A DNA stretch of 64,000 bases from the NCBI RefSeq assembly GCF_011772445.1, contig NZ_WVZN01000003.1:62001-126000 (forward strand). The letters are read 5' to 3'. Source of the DNA: Hydrogenophaga sp. (GTDB lineage Bacteria; Pseudomonadota; Gammaproteobacteria; Burkholderiales; Burkholderiaceae_C). Positions within the stretch are counted from its first letter, which is position 1; each line of letters opens with the position of its first letter. The position numbers and the translations under genes are program-made. The notes under the pieces were generated by a model. It was given only the letters and a program-made list of their open reading frames with translations. It made no database searches and was not told where the DNA came from. Shown piece by piece: positions 61,523-64,000 of this stretch.

Positions 61523-62125
61523 ATGGACGCCCGGACCCAGAAAAGCGAAATGACGCGCGCCGCCATCGTCGGCGCCGCGCTGGATCTCGCCTCGGCCGAA
61601 GGCCTGGAGGCCATCAGCCTGCAGGCGGTGGCCGACCGCATCGGCCTGTCCAAGAGCGGCGTGTTCTCGCGCGTGGGTTCGCGCGAGGCTCTGCAGAAGG
61701 CGGTCATCGAAGAGTTCGGCCGGCGTTTCCTGGCCGACGTGTTCGTGCCGGCCATGCAGGCGCCCAAGGGCCTGCCGCGCCTGAGCGAGATCGTGCGGCG
61801 CTGGTTGATCCGCCTGCGCGACGTGGAAGCGCACACCGGCTGCCTCTACACCTCGGGCGCCTTCGAGCTCGACGACCGCGAAGGCGAGCTGCGGGACCTG
61901 CTGCTGAGCGAGGTGACGCGCTGGCGCGCCGCCCTGCGCCGCACGGTCATGCAGGCCATGGAAGCCGGCCACCTCAAGGCCGACACCGACCCGGAGCAGT
62001 TGGTCGGCGAAATCTGCAGCCTGGCCATCGGGCTGGTCCACGACGTGCGCTTCCTGCGCGACCCGCGAGCCACCGAACGCGCCCAGGCCACCTGGGCCCG
62101 CCTGCTCAAGACTTACGAAAGCTGA
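61523..62125 (+). CDS. TetR-family transcriptional regulator
   Basis: A 200-residue TetR repressor. The HTH (about 10-57) reads AAIVGAALDLASAEGLEAISLQAVADRIGLSKSGVFSRVGSREALQKAV. The C-terminal ligand domain is of the YcdC/TetR_C type with GCLYTSGAFELDD. Its own promoter and that of the alpha/beta hydrolase downstream share the same 12-bp dyad, so it most likely represses itself and the hydrolase. Confidence 0.93.
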   Translation: MDARTQKSEMTRAAIVGAALDLASAEGLEAISLQAVADRIGLSKSGVFSRVGSREALQKAVIEEFGRRFLADVFVPAMQAPKGLPRLSEIVRRWLIRLRDVEAHTGCLYTSGAFELDDREGELRDLLLSEVTRWRAALRRTVMQAMEAGHLKADTDPEQLVGEICSLAIGLVHDVRFLRDPRATERAQATWARLLKTYES

Positions 62126-62166
62126 GGAACGGCCACGTTGCCGTTCCTTTTTGTTTGGCCATATTT

Positions 62167-62180
62167 CGCACAGTCGTGCG
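62167..62180. promoter_or_regulatory. TetR operator candidate, site 2
   Basis: CGCAC-AGTC-GTGCG, a perfect 5-bp dyad with the same centre as site 1, lies 18 bp before the alpha/beta hydrolase ATG, just ahead of its CAGGAG ribosome-binding site. Confidence 0.75.
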
Positions 62181-62197
62181 ATTTCAGGAGATCCGCG

Positions 62198-63085
62198 ATG
62201 AACAGCACCTCACTGCAAACCGCCTCGGCGTACTACCAGGCCAACCCCGGTACGCGCTGGCTGCGCTGGGCGCTCGGCCTGTCGGAGCGCGTGTGGCCGG
62301 CCCTGGCCGTGCGCGGCGCCTACCGCGTGTTCGGCACGCCGCTGCCGTCCAAGTGGCTGCACCGGCGCCAGCCGGACCTGGCCCGCTGGAACCTCACCCG
62401 TCTGCCCTTCGAGGACGCCAGCCTCACGCTCTACCAGCCGCCGCCCGGGCCGCACGGGCCGGTGGTGCTGCTGCTGCACGGCTGGGGCGGCTACGCCCAG
62501 CAGATGCTGCCGCTGGCGAAGGCCCTGATCGCGCAGGGGCTGCGTCCCGCGCTGGTGGACCTGCCGGCGCACGGCCGCAGCGAGGGCAGCACCAGCAACC
62601 TGCCGCAGTTCGCGCGCGCCATCGAGTACCTCACCGCGCGCCTGCAGCAGCAGGGCCACGAGGTGCGGGCGGTGGTGGCGCATTCGCTGGCGGCCAATGC
62701 GCTGGCCTACGCGGCGGCGCGCGGCCTGGCCGTGCCGCGCCTGGCGCTGCTGGCGCCGCCGGCCTCCCCCTACGCCTACACGCGGCTGTTCGCCATGGTC
62801 TTTGGCCTGAGCGAAGAGACGCGTGCGCGGCTGCAGCAGCGGGTGGAGGCGCGCGAGGGCATCCTGATGCGCCAGTTCGAGCCCGCCGCGGTGGGACCGC
62901 GCGTGGCGCAACCCACGCTCATCGTCCACGACCGCGAGGACCGCATCAACCGCTTCGCCGACGCCGAAGCCTTCCGGGACGCGATCGCCGGCGCGCGCCT
63001 GCTGGAGACCAGCGGCCTGGGCCACACGCGCCTGCTGCGCGACGACGAGGTGCTGCAGGCGGTGGTGGCGCACGTGCGCGGCTGA
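62198..63085 (+). CDS. Alpha/beta hydrolase
   Basis: A 295-residue alpha/beta hydrolase. The oxyanion region is LLLHGWGGYAQQML, the nucleophile Ser lies in VAHSLAANAL (AxSxA rather than the usual GxSxG), the acid probably in VHDREDRI, and the His in SGLGHTRLLRD. It is not a known esterase type, and the nucleophile elbow is unusual. CAGGAG lies 7 nt before the ATG. It is under the shared TetR operator. Confidence 0.88.
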   Translation: MNSTSLQTASAYYQANPGTRWLRWALGLSERVWPALAVRGAYRVFGTPLPSKWLHRRQPDLARWNLTRLPFEDASLTLYQPPPGPHGPVVLLLHGWGGYAQQMLPLAKALIAQGLRPALVDLPAHGRSEGSTSNLPQFARAIEYLTARLQQQGHEVRAVVAHSLAANALAYAAARGLAVPRLALLAPPASPYAYTRLFAMVFGLSEETRARLQQRVEAREGILMRQFEPAAVGPRVAQPTLIVHDREDRINRFADAEAFRDAIAGARLLETSGLGHTRLLRDDEVLQAVVAHVRG

Positions 63086-63113
63086 GCCCGCGGCCCCGCT
63101 TCCGAGGCCCGCT

Positions 63114-63584
63114 TCAGGCGTCGCTCGGCGCGCGGCTGAGCGCGTTGTTGCGGTCCACCACCCGGCGCAGCAGGCGCATGAACTCGGCGCGCTGGCGCTC
63201 CGTCAGCGGCGCCAGGATCTGCTGCTGCGCCTGCAGCATGGCCGGCACCGACTCGGCCAGCAGGCGGCGGCCCTCGGCCGTGAGCCAGAGCTGGCGGGCA
63301 CGCCGGTCGGTGGGCGCCGTGCGGCGCTCCAGGACGCCGCGCTGTTCCAGCCGGTCCACCACGCCGCCCGTCGTCGATGCGTCCAGCGCAATGGTGCGCG
63401 CCAGCGTGCGCTGGTCGATGCCGGGCTGGTTCGACACCGTCTGCAGCGCCGCGTACTGCACCGGCGTCACGCCCAGCCCGGACAACTCCTGCATGAAGAT
63501 GCCCACCGAGATCTGGTGCAGGCGCCGGATGTAGTAGCCCGGTTGATCGTCGATGCTGACGCCGGACGGCTCGGTTCGTTTCAT
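63114..63584 (-). CDS. MarR-family transcriptional regulator
   Basis: A 156-residue MarR: YYIRRLHQISVGIFMQELSGLGVTPVQYAALQTVSN, then IDQRTLARTIALDASTTGGVVDRLEQRGVLERRTAPTDRRARQLWLT as the winged HTH. It is divergent from the gentisate dioxygenase gene, a common pairing in which MarR represses gentisate catabolism until the ligand is bound. ATG 63584 was chosen for length; longer in-frame starts lie upstream at 63614 and 63686 but cross the operator. Confidence 0.9.
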   Translation of the reverse strand: MKRTEPSGVSIDDQPGYYIRRLHQISVGIFMQELSGLGVTPVQYAALQTVSNQPGIDQRTLARTIALDASTTGGVVDRLEQRGVLERRTAPTDRRARQLWLTAEGRRLLAESVPAMLQAQQQILAPLTERQRAEFMRLLRRVVDRNNALSRAPSDA

Positions 63585-63641
63585 GGAGGGGCGACGGGAG
63601 GAAGTGGACAGCATGCTAGCAGGGCACTTAAGATGAGAATG

Positions 63642-63652
63642 CTGATGATCAG
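63642..63652. promoter_or_regulatory. Candidate MarR operator
   Basis: CTGAT-G-ATCAG, a perfect 5-bp inverted repeat, lies 58 bp from the MarR start and 37 bp before the dioxygenase ATG. CACTTA occurs on both sides of it (63625-63630 and 63655-63660). Confidence 0.55.
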
Positions 63653-63688
63653 TACACTTATCAAATTGACCACGCCCCGGAGACATGC

Positions 63689-64000
63689 ATGAACGACCTC
63701 GGCCGCCTGGAAGACCTGCCCGCCGACTACGTGGCCGCGCTGCGCGAGCGCAACCTGGTGCCGCTGTGGCCCAGCCTGCGCGGCGTGCTGCCGCCGCAGA
63801 TCCCCACGCGCCAGACGAAACCCACGCACTGGGCCTACGCCGACATCAAGCCGCTGCTGCTGAAGGCCGGTGAGCTCACGCCGATCGAGAAGGCCGAGCG
63901 CCGCGTGCTGGTGCTGGCCAACCCCGGCCACACGCTGGAGAAGATGCAGGCCAGCGCCGCGCTCTACCTGGGCATGCAACTGTTGCTGCCGGGCGAGTGG
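63689..64000 (+). CDS. Gentisate 1,2-dioxygenase (5' part, cut by window edge)
   Basis: The first 104 residues match gentisate dioxygenase: [72 protein letters not shown], leading into the first cupin ([13 protein letters not shown]). The enzyme opens the gentisate ring to maleylpyruvate. The metal-binding cupin His lie beyond the window. The MarR gene is divergent. Confidence 0.9.
   Translation, partial: MNDLGRLEDLPADYVAALRERNLVPLWPSLRGVLPPQIPTRQTKPTHWAYADIKPLLLKAGELTPIEKAERRVLVLANPGHTLEKMQASAALYLGMQLLLPGEW

Overview
The window comes from a high-GC betaproteobacterium of the order Burkholderiales, most likely a Comamonadaceae member of the Hydrogenophaga/Acidovorax kind. This rests on the gene order leuS-lptE-holA with exbB/exbD-dapB-bamE and a divergent fur, on the hpf-ptsN-hprK block, on a three-subunit pntAA/pntAB/pntB transhydrogenase, and on many LysR regulators, a Liv-type aromatic transporter and a gentisate dioxygenase. 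The assignment is an inference from content and synteny; no rRNA or tRNA gene is present to confirm it.

Layout. 0-16.6 kb is accessory metabolism and regulation. It holds a GAF-PAS histidine kinase with its response regulator, a Tat-exported PhoX-type phosphatase, regulator/enzyme pairs (LysR next to a GST and an aldo-keto reductase, AraC with SDR, LysR with RidA), and a UbiE-like methyltransferase facing a flavin-dependent halogenase-like protein. 16.6-23.9 kb is a defence and toxin-antitoxin island with visibly lower GC. It contains remnants of a HigBA-like module, an intact VapBC pair, an H-NS-like small protein, and an unusual restriction-modification locus: an HNH nuclease abutting a Dam-class adenine methyltransferase, with a beta-class methyltransferase divergent from them. 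A tandem-HTH regulator and a divergent orphan small protein close the island.

24-31.7 kb is a tightly overlapped operon for uptake (five-component Liv-type ABC transporter) and oxidation (aldehyde dehydrogenase) of what is probably an aromatic compound. A FeaR-like AraC activator is divergent from it. A 270-bp palindromic MITE-like element lies between operon and activator. 31.7-33.6 kb carries a predicted anti-phage dCTP deaminase next to holA.

33.6-43.1 kb is core: holA, lptE, leuS, exbD, exbB, dapB, bamE, fur, hprK, ptsN, hpf. 43.4-58.6 kb mixes core genes (corA, mtnN, fadD, the pnt operon with panD inside it, nudJ-like, mnmA, arfB) with two sensor kinases. One kinase sits between the NUDIX gene and mnmA, and its reading frame runs into the NUDIX antisense strand. 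58.7-64 kb holds a hemerythrin-like protein, a PNPOx-GAF-wHTH fusion regulator, a TetR/hydrolase pair sharing an operator, and a MarR regulator divergent from a gentisate dioxygenase cut by the window edge.

The points that most deserve follow-up are the composition of the R-M locus and the 15-bp palindrome in its divergent promoter region, the dCTP deaminase with a strong palindrome just upstream, the 270-bp multi-hairpin element, and two copies of an intergenic hairpin near hprK whose stems covary around an identical loop.
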